This document shows positions 11,214 to 23,081 of a stretch of 64,000 nt of DNA, piece by piece. The number at the start of each line of letters is the position of its first letter. Position 1 is the stretch's first letter. The notes beneath the pieces are model-generated. The model was not told where the DNA came from and searched no databases. It worked only from the letters and a program-made list of their open reading frames with translations. The position numbers and the translations under genes were made by a program. The stretch is from contig NC_135778.1 in NCBI RefSeq assembly GCF_028453695.1, positions 3,606,166 to 3,670,165 on the forward strand. Reading direction: 5' to 3'. The stretch comes from Augochlora pura. Its lineage: Eukaryota > Arthropoda > Insecta > Hymenoptera > Halictidae.

Positions 11214-11326
11214 TTAACCCTTTGCGCTCGAAGCCATTTTAGCTCTGGATCTAATATCATTTTTCGTCTTATAATATTTTCATTTTGAGCGACGAAGTGT
11301 ATTTTATATACAATTTTTTGTATTTT
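11214..11326 (-). mobile_element. TTAA MITE, family A (copy A5), truncated
   Basis: The left end, TTAACCCTTTGCGCTCGAAG, and the following 100 bases match the inverted family A copies A2 and A3. The match stops where a mariner-class end begins at about 11327. The right end is not found as such. AAAAGGGTTAA at 11527-11537 could be a remnant, but it falls inside the transposase frame. Confidence 0.65.
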
Positions 11327-11613
11327 TGGTGTCCCAAAATTCACGCAAGATTTGAATTTTGCGCCATTTGTGCGGTAAAGTGTTGCCAACCAAAATAAAA
11401 AAATACAGAATGACAGCTGACAGTTCAGGGTTATTAAAGATGGAGCGCTACACAAAAAAACAACGCATTTTTATTGTTGAGCAATATTTTGCAAATAGTG
11501 AAAGTTTGGCAGCAACAGTTGCCACTAAAAGGGTTAAAAATAATCGTATTATCCATTTGTTCGAAAATTTTCACAAATTTTCAAAAATTTCAACACAGAA
11601 AAATAGCGAATAA
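11327..11613 (+). pseudogene. mariner/IS630-class transposon remnant, transposase N-terminus
   Basis: A terminal repeat, GGTGTCCCAAAATTCACGCA, starts at about 11328, and a start codon follows at 11440. The frame opens MERYTKKQRIFIVEQYFANS and continues ESLAATVATK. This resembles the N-terminal helix-turn-helix of insect mariner/IS630-type transposases (MExYTKEQRxFIV pattern). After about 30 codons the family resemblance is lost and the frame stops at 11613, so the DDE catalytic core is missing. The same terminal repeat bounds the copy at 53466-53697, which keeps the other end of a transposase. The element appears to have inserted into, or truncated, MITE A5. Family assignment is from recognised residues, not a search. 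Confidence 0.7.
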
Positions 11614-12824
11614 ATTAAATGTTATATATTTCTTATTCATCAATGACGATCAACTTGGTTAACATTTACGAACGACGAATCATTTAATTTATTCGTTGTT
11701 CCGAATAACATTTGCTCGCGTCGATCTATATTTAACGCGCGTTGCTTCGCAAGTCGCTGGTAGCGTTTATGGCAAGATGTGCTTAGTAGATGAGAATTGA
11801 AATAGCAAATTCATTAGAATAGCTCGAGAACGCTGTCGTCCGTAGAGAATACAGAAAATGGTTATTTCGCGCAGTGATGTACAGTCTAATTACATAACCT
11901 AACATAGTATTTACAAGATCAATTGTTCGTCTTGCTTGAAATTTGTTTAGCATATCTTCGAAAGCAGCGTGTTTTTTCAAGAAAATAATTGCAGACAAAG
12001 CATTACATAAACCGCAGAAAAAAACAGAATTTTTCTAAAAAATACTAATTTCTCTTCTTTAACAATTTATACAGCGCAGACTTTTCTCCGAGTTGGTTCA
12101 AACTCGGTTTCGACTTTATAAATAATAATTATTTGCGAACGAAATTCTGTTTTTGTTCTAAGTGATCATTATTTACGGGGCAGCCTAATTAATTTATATA
12201 CATGAGTACAATTAAATTGTATTTTAATTGTATAATTGCAAGGCATTATTAGACGTTTAAATATAAGATATCATATATGAAATTTTATCGCCGAGAGAAA
12301 CCGAACGGTGGCTTGTAACAATTATCGGCGATGAAAACGCCGTGGCAATCAATATAAATAATTATATATATGAACAAGAGAAATTGCATATTAATCGCGC
12401 ATTATAGGGACCGGTTAATAAATTCGGTGGACGTGAAATGCGAAACAATTCGCCGCGGAGCCGTAAAATACAATTTTCCTCGGATCTTAGCTTTTGCGAA
12501 ACAATTAAAATAAATTTACCGGCCGCGGCGCGCGGAATCAGGGTGCCCGTCATTCATAGTTATTATGCGCGGTCAAAACAGAATTCCCCTGACCGATAAC
12601 TGTTACGAATAATTGGAATTTTCGCTTAGCGAAATTATTATGTATAAGTGACCGAAATAGAATTTCCATCGCGCGGCATTGATTATTCGGAAACGAAACG
12701 AATTTTCCGTTCGCCGTGCTTGTTGTTAATCGTTTTTTAAATTTCTCGCGCGTATCGTCGAATCACGTTGTCGTACTATACTATAATAGAGATTAATAGA
12801 ATAACTATTGTGTTTGGTCCGTAC
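11614..12824. other. non-coding spacer
   Basis: AT-rich DNA without a supported gene, RNA gene or repeat. Confidence 0.4.
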
Positions 12825-13267
12825 ATAACCTCCTAGGCACGACGCGCCGTTTTAGTGACTTTCGCGGATGTTTCGTGCTTTAGTGAATTATATTATTAGT
12901 TACTAATGCACTGACAAAGGCATATATATAGCTAATATTATTATATAGCTCTACGAAAAATTATATTAGGTCTGCCGGAAAATTATGTCCGCTAATGTCA
13001 TTTTATTTGGGACATATATTTCTCAAAAATGATATTAATAAATCGCCGTCACCAACAAATCGCTGACATAACCTGACAACAGAGCATAGGTTACAATGAT
13101 ATTAAATTCTTATAATAATATAATAACCATTACGTGCACACCAAATTTATTATTTTCTTTCTTTTTAAGAACAGACAGAATTTTCCGATAAACCTAACAT
13201 ATGTTAAGAAAACTGATAATTTACTTGTGAAAAATTTCATTCGCATTAAATCGAGCCTAAGAGGTTA
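12825..13267 (+). mobile_element. TTAA MITE, family D (copy D2) interrupted by a TA element
   Basis: The left end is ATAACCTCCTAGGCACGACG and the right end is CGAGCCTAAGAGGTTAA. The 443-bp length falls to about 215 bp once the nested TA element (12969-13194 plus one TA) is removed, close to D1. The D palindrome persists with one change (CGACGCGCCG). The left target is ATAA rather than TTAA. Confidence 0.75.
12969..13194. mobile_element. mariner-like MITE nested in D2
   Basis: A 226-bp element with TA on both sides (12967-12968 and 13195-13196). The ends are inverted: GGTCTGCCGGAAAATTATGTC on the left and the complement of GGTTTATCGGAAAATTCTGTC on the right (3-4 mismatches in 21). TA duplications and such ends are standard for Tc1/mariner MITEs. 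No coding sequence. Confidence 0.75.
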
Positions 13268-15394
13268 AAACGGCAGAAAAAAAACAATTTGCAAAAATTA
13301 TTAAAGAAACGAACGTATATTTCTTCTATTTCGCCTATAAATTCGCAGCGATCCGCGTCGAGCATTGCCAGATATTATTGAAATTCTCGAAACGAACGGC
13401 GACAACGACAACGCCGAAATAATATAAGAGCTGCCGTCGCGATCGAACGATATTTTCTCGCGCGTACGAATTTATTCTATTTAGTGCCGGGCATTGATCC
13501 TCTTACGAGAACTTTATTCATACGGGTACGGCGCGAATAAACACGGTAGACGAACAAAAGGCGAGCGTTTTAAATATTAGAAATTCATGCACGATCGACG
13601 AGAGGGGGGGTGGGTTATCAGTTTCCACGGGATCGTCGGTCGCGGTATCTACTCGGATCGTCGAGCAACCTCCTCGCAAGACGATCGATAAGAGACTGCG
13701 AGGCAGAGAGGAAGATCTTGCTGGGAACGCGAGGAACGGGGGCTGTACGAGCCAGTGAACGAGTAAAATAACTTTATCCTCGGCTGTTTGACACGCGACA
13801 CTGTGGCGCTGAATTGTCGCTGCCGCCGCCGCCGCGATGCACGATGTCGCATGAATTTTTCTTCTTTTTACGATTTAACAAACAAAACCGCGGAGAGGAA
13901 AATACGCTGTCCTCTTCGACGGTAAATAAATCGTCGGTCGCGTTACGGGCGAAAAAATGAGCTCCGCTCCGTTATACCTGGATACGTGTTACTGAATTCT
14001 TCGTGTCTCATCGAAGAAATGTTTGGATTATCATTGAAAAGAAAAATTGTCGAAGTTGATTAATCAATTCGTCGAATTGCATAGTCGACGTACACGCGAC
14101 GACTTCTTGGTTTCGTGCGCGACCCAGTTGTTTTTAGTAAAAATTCATGAAATCCGCTGTCCAGTTATCAATATTCCAGCATTGTTATAAATGCAGACGC
14201 GCGATAAATACGAGCGTACGAACGTGCTATGGTGCGGTGAATAGGGACCGTATAAAAAACAGAGCGGAAAGAAGACACCATGAAACTGCAGGAGCAACAA
14301 ATAGTTTCGGCAACAAATTGAAACAAAAAATTTACGTTGATGAATGGGAATCTGTGTTAAATGGATCTTTCCCGTAGAAAAGTATTGTACGGCGGCTGTC
14401 GAAAATATTTGGGCTCTGCAATAACTTTGACTTCTGCGATTTGTATTTAAATAAATATACGTTCGAAGGGAAAAATCCTTTGTGGTGTATTGTAGCAGAG
14501 TATATAAATATCGAAGTAATTATATAATTGAGAAAATATAAAATGATAGAATTTTCAAGCTACACAAGTATTCGGACGATTTATAAAGTTCATTGTTGCT
14601 AATGTTGTTGCAACGTGTATAATCGAATTCACTTTATGAGTATGAAGGGTCGTGTACGAGACATTTTTAAATATAATTAGTTATCTTAATTTGTAAATGC
14701 ATATAAAGAAATTTTAAAAATAAAAATTTTGATTTCCCTTTTCAAAATTAAAAATTTTGATTTCCCTTTTGAAAAATTCAAATTTTGATTTCCTTTTTTA
14801 AAAATAATTTTGCTATTAAAGATCCTTTTATCACACGTTATCTTAATTTGTAAACGTATCTAAAGAAATTTTCATAATCAAAATGTTCCTTTTTAGAAAT
14901 AATTTTACGATCACAGATCCTCCGTTAAAGATAGACCAGAACGAAGGCAATTATCCCGGTAATTATTTTGTACACGACGTCGAAGAATTGGCCGGTGTCC
15001 GGGAGTTCCAGGTCAGGAACGATAGAGATTAGCAAAAGTTCGACGTTTTCGGCGGCCATTGGCACGGGCGGCTACAGGGGGGCGGAGGCGGGGGTGGGGG
15101 GAACATTAAAATTTGCACGACGAGAGATCGGTGACCCGGTAGTGTCATTCCAGGGTTAATGGTGCCCAGGCAGCGCACAGACCGCGAAATTCGCATTCCC
15201 CGTCGACTTCTAACAGTGACTATCAAACTCGTATAGTCGGCCGCCGTGAAAAATGAGGTTCCTATAAAGCCGGCATATTAAGAGTAATCTACAAGGTGTC
15301 CCGGGATGATTAATACCGGGTGAGTGGGCCGAGGAAAGGACGGGCGCGCTCAACCACGATGCCTCGCGACGAATCGAACGCGTCCGGGTTTTTA
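13268..15394. other. non-coding spacer
   Basis: No supported gene. Positions 13550-13860 and 15000-15400 are CpG-rich. A partial tandem duplication lies at 14681-14930 (separate entry). Confidence 0.4.
14681..14930. repeat. AT-rich tandem duplication
   Basis: TTATCTTAATTTGTAAATGC followed by TAAAGAAATTTT recurs about 155 bp later with small changes (near 14838). Between them, AAAATTTTGATTTCCCTTTT is repeated three times in direct orientation. Confidence 0.65.
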
Positions 15395-15791
15395 TTGGCT
15401 TGTCCGGAAAGTTCGTGCCGATTTTTTAGGAACATTAAAACGCAGCTCATTCAAATACGAGTATACATTTATTAAATTATATAGGTACCATACTGTTCCA
15501 CAACCTTTCTCCATCTTTCATGCAAATTTGCCGCTTGCGTGGAATTTTTGCCCTTTCGGAAAAAGAAAAGCATTAAAAGCCTATAACGCACTTCATTCGC
15601 CACCATATTCTAAGGCGTGCAAAACTGATCAAAATGAACGAATCGTACCCGAACTTTTTTCCAAATATGGCTGAAGTCGTCTCTTTTAGAATATGTACAC
15701 ATGTCATTTGTTTGTCAATGATTGCGATATATTCGGTCAGGCCTCTCACGCTACCTACCGAAAATCGGCACGAACTTTTCGGACAACCCAA
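15395..15791 (-). mobile_element. mariner transposon, internally deleted
   Basis: A 397-bp element between TA dinucleotides (15393-15394 and 15792-15793). Its inverted ends are TTGGCTTGTCCGGAAAGTTC on the left and the complement of TTGGGTTGTCCGAAAAGTTC on the right, continuing GTGCCGATTTT. On the minus strand near 15485-15532 one frame reads LHERWRKVVEQYGTYI, the usual C-terminal tail of mariner transposases. The catalytic core is absent, so the element is a deleted, non-autonomous copy. The 71-116 aa frames crossing it are not intact genes. Confidence 0.88.
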
Positions 15792-16743
15792 TATTCGTCG
15801 CTAGATGTCGAAGCGATCGCGCAAGCCGGCAGTCCCCTCGTTTCTCGCTCGAATCCCGCAGAAACACTTGTGCATGCCACACTCACCCCCCTCCCCCCTC
15901 CCCCCTACTGTTTGTCGTTCCTCGCAAAGAAACAAAACAACCTGGCCAGATTTTTGGGGTTGCCAACAAAAACGAACCTAGTGCCCGGAACAGGCTCTCA
16001 GTTAGCGGTATTCTGAAAAAAAGTGAGAGAGAGAGAGAGAGAGAGAGAGGACGCGATACACGCCAAAGGGACGGAAATATTTTCCGCATAGAAGTAACGC
16101 ACAGAGAAAAAAAAAAAGAACGCGCGAGCGGAGAACGTCGAATGAAATTTTGATCGGGCGGAACCTTGTTCCGGGGAAAATCCGATTTGAAAAACCGGGT
16201 TTTTCTTTTTTTTTTTTTTGGAAAGCGAGTTTCGAGCAGGACGCCGGTCGGCCGCGGCGGGACTGTTGCCGGATTTTTCTATTAACAGACCGATGGAATA
16301 TCGGCCGTCACACGACATTATCCACTTCCGTCATCGACATCTCGATTCTCACCGGGAATCGATTCCGTCGCAAATTACTCGCCGTAGAACAAACAACGCG
16401 CGCGCCGGCCGTGTAAATTATAGCTCATAAAGTTCAATTAGCTTGTAATGGACAGCGGCACCGCCGATATGATTGATTATCGGAAATCTACACTACCGGA
16501 ATTATTTATTGTGTGTCCCGGCCGGCGAGCCCGCGGAAAACCCGGCCACTATTTCGTTAATGAAATACATATAACCTGGTCCGTTTTCGTCGCGAGACAA
16601 AGAACTTGCTGGCCGATAAATCGCTCGGCGGTTATTTATTTTATGGTGACCAGATATAAATTTAAACCGGCCCCCGTGTCGCGATAGGCCAACAATTTGG
16701 ACGATTAGTGGAAAACGTGTCGAACGCGACGTGAGCTTGTAAG
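15792..16743. other. non-coding with GA microsatellite
   Basis: (GA)n lies at 16024-16048. The other frames are GC-rich by-products. No supported gene. Confidence 0.4.
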
Positions 16744-17117
16744 AACAAATAATTTTAGTGTCTTTGCGATACGTTTTCCTTTGTTTTTCGCGTTCGACGA
16801 GCGATTGTTAATGTTCTATAAGCTTTAAGAATCGCTCGTTGAACGCGATAATCAAAGGAAAACGTATTGCAAGAACACCAAAATTATTTGTTATTAACGA
16901 TTACAGAAATATAGCAAGCTTTAGTGAAACAACAAATGACCAGAGCGAAGAGCCGAGTAAAAATAGCGCGGCATAGAACGTGTTAAATAAATCCTAATGT
17001 TCTATAAGCTTTAGGATTTATTTAACACGTTCTATGCCGTACTATTTTTACTCGGCTCTTCGCTTTAGTCATTTGTTGTTTCACTAAAACTTGCTGTATT
17101 ATCTGTAATTGTTAATA
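16744..17117. repeat. twin long hairpins sharing one loop sequence
   Basis: Two adjacent long inverted repeats. Hairpin 1 has arms 16744-16808 and 16828-16892, about 65 bp at roughly 88% identity. Hairpin 2 has arms 16892-16994 and 17014-17117, about 103 bp at roughly 90% identity. The two arm sequences are unrelated, yet both loops are the same 19 bases, TAATGTTCTATAAGCTTTA (16809-16827 and 16995-17013). Hairpin 2 starts where hairpin 1 ends. No frame is coding. If transcribed it would fold into two strong double-stranded stems. Confidence 0.85.
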
Positions 17118-17199
17118 ATCGTATATAATAATAAAACAAATTGATTACGATTCATTCTTGTGGCGGAAATTAATTCTTTAATTCTAGATTTGTTATAAA

Positions 17200-17423
17200 C
17201 TAATTTTTAGCTCATTAACAATTTTTGACCAATTTTCAAAATTTATTTTTATTGCAATATATTCGAGCAAAATGAATTCGACTATGATTTTTCGAATATC
17301 ATCCCCTATGATAAATGCGAATTTTTTAGTTTTATTTTAATTTATTAGGATTTATTTGAATTTATTAGGATTTATTTTAATTTATTAGGATTTATTTTAA
17401 TTTATTTAGGATTTTAGTGTTAA
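17200..17423 (+). mobile_element. TTAA repeat, family N (copy N2), decayed
   Basis: Positions 17220-17330 match the complement of 54140-54270: ATTGCAATATATTCGAG and CATCCCCTATGATAAATG are shared. The right end, GATTTTAGTGTTAA, is the complement of the left end of N1. The left boundary is uncertain. The interior contains a 20-bp repeat not seen in N1. Confidence 0.55.
17331..17412. repeat. 20-bp tandem repeat
   Basis: About four copies of ATTAGGATTTATTTTAATTT with few changes, located inside the decayed family N copy. Confidence 0.8.
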
Positions 17424-17790
17424 ATAAACATCGAAGCGTGTACCACCACCGTGTGGAATGTGGCACGGAAGTAGAAGCTGCAACGAGTTCGATAACCCAA
17501 CGATGTTCCTGTAATTATGTATTGATTATACGTAATCACTGGGATCCGGCTAACAATCGGCAAAGTAATTGGCTGGAGGCGATTCAGCATAAAGCATTAT
17601 AAATTCAGCGTTTAAAGCGGGGACTCCTGTGCACGTTAAAAGTCACGATTATTCCAATACCATGGGTCGCTACCTTTTACCACCGAGAGATAGGAAGGGT
17701 TAAACGCGACTTATGTTTTTTTTACATGAGATTATCAGTGGTGCTGCAGATAACTCTATTATCAGTGCTGATAAGATCGCCGTTATTATT
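17424..17790. other. non-coding spacer
   Basis: No gene, RNA gene or repeat that I can support. Confidence 0.4.
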
Positions 17791-17977
17791 TTAACCCTTT
17801 GCACTCGAGTGGTGATTCTGAGGCGCCACTAAAAAATGATTCTAAACGCTAAATTAAATAATGCTAAAATTATTCTTTATGCTAAAAATTGATAAATAAA
17901 TAAATAATAAATATGATAAAAAATTAATTACGCTAGCATTATATTATTTTATCGTCTATCGGCAAGAGAGAGGTTAA
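17791..17977 (+). mobile_element. TTAA MITE, family A (copy A6), 3' truncated
   Basis: TTAACCCTTTGCACTCGAG is followed by the palindrome GTGGTGATTCTGAGGCGCCAC. The usual right end (CTTCGAGTGCAAAGGG) is missing. The sequence reaches only GAGAGGTTAA at 17977, so the copy is truncated or rearranged. Confidence 0.65.
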
Positions 17978-19186
17978 CGAAGAAGCTGAACAAAAAGTTT
18001 TCCGAGAAGAGCAGTCCCAGCTCCGCGATCGTTGAAATCGCGGCGGTGAAAAATTATCGAAGAAACGCTAAACAACAGACGATAAAGATCGCGGCGAAGC
18101 CGGACGAACGCGCGGGGTCTCGTAATTTCGATGAAACATTAACCGCTTCTCTCGGACGTGAAATGTTCGCGAAGCGCCTGTCCGTTTGATGAATAAAACG
18201 TGGAAACAATTGTCGCGGAAAAAACCGTATCCGAAGAATTGAAAGGATTACCATTGAAAGCTTTATCGCGCTCCCTTGTGTCCGGCCGGATGGCGCATTC
18301 TTCGCGCAGCTTATTTAGTAGATCGACTAGCGGGCAAGATTCGTCAAATGAAAATAACCGACGCGGTTTCGCGGAACTGTCGCGGCAACGACGCGAAAAG
18401 TCACCGAATCCGTCGGGAATGACAACGTTGTGAGTGTTGGTTTTATGTATGCGTCTAGGTTGCATGGTCTATGACTGAGCGAATCATTGGAATTTTTACG
18501 CGAGTGTCCCATCTAGTATGAATGGTGTGATGTGTGCACAAGGAAGTAGGAATAAGGCCCGCTTTGTGCCCAGCCGTAGAGAAGACCGCAACGAGGTTTG
18601 TGAGTGAGATAGCGTGAGTCGCAAATAGAGTTGAGAAGATATTATATAGATTAGTTTTTAGTTATATTAAAATATATTATTATTATAATCTAAAGAGAAG
18701 TAAATCATAATATTTCCAATAGCAACTCGGTTGTTAAAATAATTCCACGCTGTTGCATATTTCGTCGACGTATCGGCTCTCGCCCTGCCCCCTCCCCCCA
18801 CGTATCGCGGGGGATACGGCACCTTGCGGCATGCAAATGTTGATACATACTGCAGAAAGTTATGCGCGATGCGCGAACCATATTCTGTGTCCGGGGTATT
18901 TCTTGAGCGATAAATTCCATACGGAAGAACGTACCAAAGTAACCGTATATATATTTATACACACACATATAGTAAGAGAAATATAAGTGATAACGTGTTT
19001 AATATTCGAGCAATGCAATAAATATTTCCCGGCAGCGTGTTTCCCCCCGCCGAACGCCCCCCTCCCCCGACGCTCCGCCGTCGAACGCCTTTTTCTTCCC
19101 TCGCGTCCGCGCGCGCGGCGTCGCAGCGATATAAAAGCGCGAATAAATTCTTTCCGTCGCAAACAGAAACGGTACACAACACGTGT

Positions 19187-19222
<36 letters not shown>

Positions 19223-20860
19223 TACGTAATAACTACGCCCGCTGCGGATCTTTATGCAAATAGAAAACTTCCGGCCGGGCTAATTAACGAACGCGCCCGG
19301 GCGGCCGCGATGCGGAATTCTGCCGTTTTAATCAGTTTCTTTTGACAGGTAAGAAGAAAAAAAAGAAAAGCTTCGCGTTACAGAACCGGCGGAGTTTCGA
19401 GTTGTTCGAATGGTTGTTTCGCGTCCACGTGGTGTGGCGCAAGGTGGGGAGACGCCTGCGACGCGTTGCTCGCGCGAATAAAACGATCCGTTGTTGTTTC
19501 AAGAGTATCGTTGCAATTGCGCGCGCGGCGTAAGATTTCATGGAAGCCGACCGTCAATTAGTTCGACGCTTGACATAACCTGACATAACCTGACAAAATT
19601 GCGGCAACTAATTGGAAAACAATTCTATGGTTTCGGTAATATCATCCGACGGACAACTTCGATGATTGCAACGGCGACGGAACGCGTTCGATACCGATGC
19701 CCGGTAACGTTGTTTTTTATCTCGAATCCTCGACGAAGATTCAAATATCTGTGCGAGCAATGGCAAAACGCGATTACAATAGCAAAACGGGATTGCAATA
19801 GCAGCTGCTCGATGCTGTTTATTGGAGGTTAAAATCGGTCGTCGTGATGACTCGCGCCGGCATAATCTCCCGATAAAAATATTCAATTAAGACCGGGAGT
19901 TGTTGTTTTCGGGTCGAGCACCTATCATCGATGCCCGGAGGGTCGACGAAACAAACTTCGATTCGATCCACGTTCAGCAAACTAGAAGCCACCGTCGCGA
20001 CGACGCCTAACATTCTATATTATGTCGCGATATCGTCAGATAAAAATTCTACTTACTGACTACCCTTACAACGTCGCGCAAATCAATAGCGCGCCACACC
20101 TTTTTCGATCGCGCGATTCACCCTTTTTCGGGCATTATGCTTCCCGGTAGGAAATTGCCGACGTTCGTGAACCCGCATATTAATTCCGTCTACGGTGCTG
20201 CTTCCGGTGCCATAGATTTTTCCAAAAATCGTTCGCTTCGATCGAACGATCTTTGAGGTTATCGTTACTATAAAAATGCAATACATATTCCATTACAAAT
20301 ATGATGTATAATTATAAATTAGAGATGAGGAAAGGAAAAGAAGAGAACTAAGCACAAACATAGTAATAATGATAGAGAAGATGACAAAGAAAGGTGCAAT
20401 GAATGATGGAGGCAGGATTTTTAGGTTAAGTTGTGAAAATCTGTAAATAGTTATAGTTTGTAGATGTTATACAACTAGAAGTGAGAAAAAATTTGTAATT
20501 GTATAGGCAAGGATTATGATAATGAATAAAAATAAATAATTATAAATTATAATTTAAATATAACTGTTATTTATTTAGTTCGTTTCATATAGAAATCGAC
20601 AGATACACGCATAATTTTCTTGATATTAATCCGACTGTATTAAAAAAGAATTGTTCGGGCCATCCGCCATTTTTATCGTAACATACGCTTGGATTAAGAA
20701 ATTTATTGGCTCGTTTTCTATGAGATAGCCACCCGTCTTACTCTTTTTTATCATCCGCTGTATGTTTCCTATTGCCCAATTACGCTTAGTGCACCGTGCG
20801 ATCAATGGATCGCTGTTTTTGCACGCTTGGTGGGAGAAATGTGTCCTTCGGTTCGAAAAG
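17978..20860. other. non-coding spacer
   Basis: CpG-rich at 18000-18480 and 19000-19500, AT-rich at 20280-20640. A 33-base poly-C run (19189-19221) is listed separately. Frames of 60-110 codons here lack any domain I recognise. Confidence 0.4.
19189..19221. repeat. poly-C run, 33 bases
   Basis: An uninterrupted run of C. The complementary G-run could form quadruplex structures. Its exact length is likely to be unstable and error-prone in assembly. Confidence 0.85.
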
Positions 20861-21106
20861 TTAACCCTTTGCACTCGAACGGTGACTGTGAGGCACCATA
20901 AAATTGTTCTCTCGCGTTCCAAAATAATCTTTATACTAACAAAGTTTGCATTTTAGGAATTGTTAAGGTTATGTTCTATCGATACGAATGACGAGAATCA
21001 ATTACAGATGCATAAAATGTACATTGTTATATAAAATGGAAATACTATAAAGCCAGAAAAATTACTGCAGGTTTCCAGTTAAAATGGCTTCGAGTGCAAG
21101 GGTTAA
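20861..21106 (+). mobile_element. TTAA MITE, family A (copy A7)
   Basis: A 246-bp element from TTAACCCTTTGCACTCGAAC to GGCTTCGAGTGCAAGGGTTAA, with the family palindrome partly kept (GGTGACTGTGAGGCACC). Confidence 0.85.
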
Positions 21107-22092
21107 CAAACTGCGTTGCATTCGTTAAAAAGATATGCCATACTTTCAATCCAAAACCTCGTGATAATTACGCTACGAATTTATATGCAAAATAAAAATT
21201 GTCCGATGAAAATATCTATTTTCTAATCATCTTCGCAAGGTCTGAATTTATTAATTATTGCATTATTAATATTAGAACTACCGAGTCCTAAAACCAACGT
21301 ATTGTTTCACAATAATGCCAAGACTGTATTTATTTAAATTTCGTACGATTTATATCATAATATATACGTCAATAAAGAAATTTGTATAAAAATTTCTCTC
21401 GAGAATATTTCAACAATATCAGGAACTATAAAAGTAAAAAATCAAGAGCCAGTCATTATGTTTCGTAGTTCCAGCGTTAAATTCGGTCGATGTCTTTACA
21501 GCTTTCCAATTCGACCGAGTCGTTCCTAAAACTGCGCAAAATCTACCGCGCAGTGACAATAATAGCGTGGTGAATTTTCTTCTCGCAGCAAAAGGATCGC
21601 GAGCACCGAGGTGTACCATGGAAGATCAGCGCGCTCGAATTGCTTTCTTTCCTCTCGTCTTAATCTTTCGCCCGCTGCTTCTGTATTCTTTCTGCGGGGC
21701 TAATTTCCATCGAACGCGCGTTCGAGGGTAGCACAACAAGCCCCCGGAAAGAGATCCGGTGTACGCCCGAGCAACGCCGATATTCTCGAACCCTAGATTA
21801 TCGCTAGGAAAACAACGGGTCCGACAACAATTTTCCACGGCAGTTTTTCCATGAAAGTAGCGGCCGGCGGCAATAAAGAATCGGCCGCGGTAAATATCGC
21901 GGGCGTTCGATCGTACGCGCCGGGCGAACGAGAATCAGGGCTCGGCAGCGGGAGAGAAAGAGAGACAGAGAGAGAGAGAGAGGGGGGGAGCGGTGCTCCG
22001 AGCGTCCTTGCTGACGGCCGATAACCGTTCCGGCCATGTTTCGGCCGGCCATATAATTCGTTTCTTCGCGGGCCGAACGCGGCGTTACCTAC
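21107..22092. other. probable intron 3' of the Dpr exon
   Basis: Immediately downstream (minus strand) of the Dpr exon, so probably intron. (GA)n lies at 21957-21985. The next expected Dpr exon (Ig-domain SWIRHRD region) is not visible here or elsewhere in the window. Confidence 0.45.
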
Positions 22093-22259
22093 CGTGCGAT
22101 CACCGAGATTCCGGACCCGGCAGTTCAGGGTGGCCGTTTTGCCCACCAGCGCGGTGACGTTGTGAGAGGCCGTCACGTCGAAGAATGGTCCACGGTCGAG
22201 CGGCTCCAGCAGCGCGTGGTTCTCGTACATCCCGTGGTCGGTGGTGCCCCGTGCCAGGC
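22093..22259 (-). CDS. Dpr-family immunoglobulin adhesion protein, one internal exon
   Basis: Minus-strand frame reading GMYENHALLEPLDRGPFFDV then TASHNVTALVGKTATLNCRV and RNLGDRT. This is the start of the first Ig domain of Dpr (defective proboscis extension response) proteins: the GP-aromatic-FD lead-in, an NVT glycosylation site, the GKTAxLNC B-strand with its disulphide cysteine, and the RVxNLGxxT segment. Dpr proteins are neuronal surface receptors that pair with DIP partners during synaptic wiring. The frame ends at a good splice donor (ACG|GTAGGT, intron beginning at 22092 on the minus strand), exactly where the domain should continue with V-S-W. The acceptor is less certain: I chose the AG before 22259, but an earlier AG near 22267 is possible. 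The rest of the Ig domain and the second Ig domain are not in the window. I cannot tell which Dpr paralogue it is. Confidence 0.78.
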
Positions 22260-22733
22260 CTTGCACTTCCGTTGCCGAACGGAAAACCAACCCCCGGAAC
22301 AAAAACAACCAGACGATTGGACCAGGGAAATCGGCGATTGGCGGCGGATCACCGCGAAAGAGCAGAGAGGACGCGATCGGTGAAATTGTGGAGGAAGGTG
22401 GCGGTTCGGTCGACAGCGTGATTGCTTCGACGCCGGTTTACTTTATGGTGGACGTTAACCCCTTGCACTGGACGAGTCAGACCGTAAATGTAATAACGCA
22501 TAATTGGGTATAAGTGACATAATGTTAATCTACCAAATTTACTGTGCGTACAGTAGCGGTCAAAAATTTAATTCAATTATATTCTCGCCTTAAATTTTTG
22601 TTCGCTATTGTATATAAATCTACTAAATATAAGAAGTCTTAAATATAAAACAGGCAAATGTAAGAGTCAAATGTAAATCTATTTGATATGACTGGAAACC
22701 CTTGGCACTCGCAAATTTGCTACAATAAAAATA
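22260..22733. other. probable intron with a solitary MITE end
   Basis: At 22455 the sequence TTAACCCCTTGCACTGGACG, followed by AGTCAGAC, looks like a family B left end. A matching right end, GTGGTGCAAGGGGTTAA, lies at 23430-23446, with MITE C1 between them. This could be one B-like element with C1 nested, or two unrelated ends. Confidence 0.35.
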
Positions 22734-23081
22734 TTAACCCTTTGCACTCGGTTGTCCCCTCTCAGGGGACATCGTAATTCTAGTACATGACTAAACGTTA
22801 AAGTTTATTAGCGATTTGCAACCATTTCTCGATGTCTATAAATTCATGTAAATCGAATATTATTATAACAATAATATATATATATATATATATATAATAA
22901 TATAAATGGCTAAATTTTACGATGATATTTGTTATATTTAGTAATATCACTTTACTTTCTAAAATATAAAACTTTATAATCATAACGTATTTTTTTAAAT
23001 ACTATAGTCAACTGTTTGTTGGTTAACAAAAGTATGTAATAAAAGTATACATGTATTATATATGATAGTGCAAAAGATTAA
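22734..23081 (+). mobile_element. TTAA MITE, family C (copy C1)
   Basis: A 348-bp element from TTAACCCTTTGCACTCGGTT to ATAGTGCAAAAGATTAA. A palindrome with perfect 7-bp arms, GTCCCCT and AGGGGAC, lies at 22754-22770. Positions 22771-22810 match copy C2 read on its minus strand (ATCG..ATTCTAGTA..TAAA..TTAAAGTTTAT). Confidence 0.75.
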
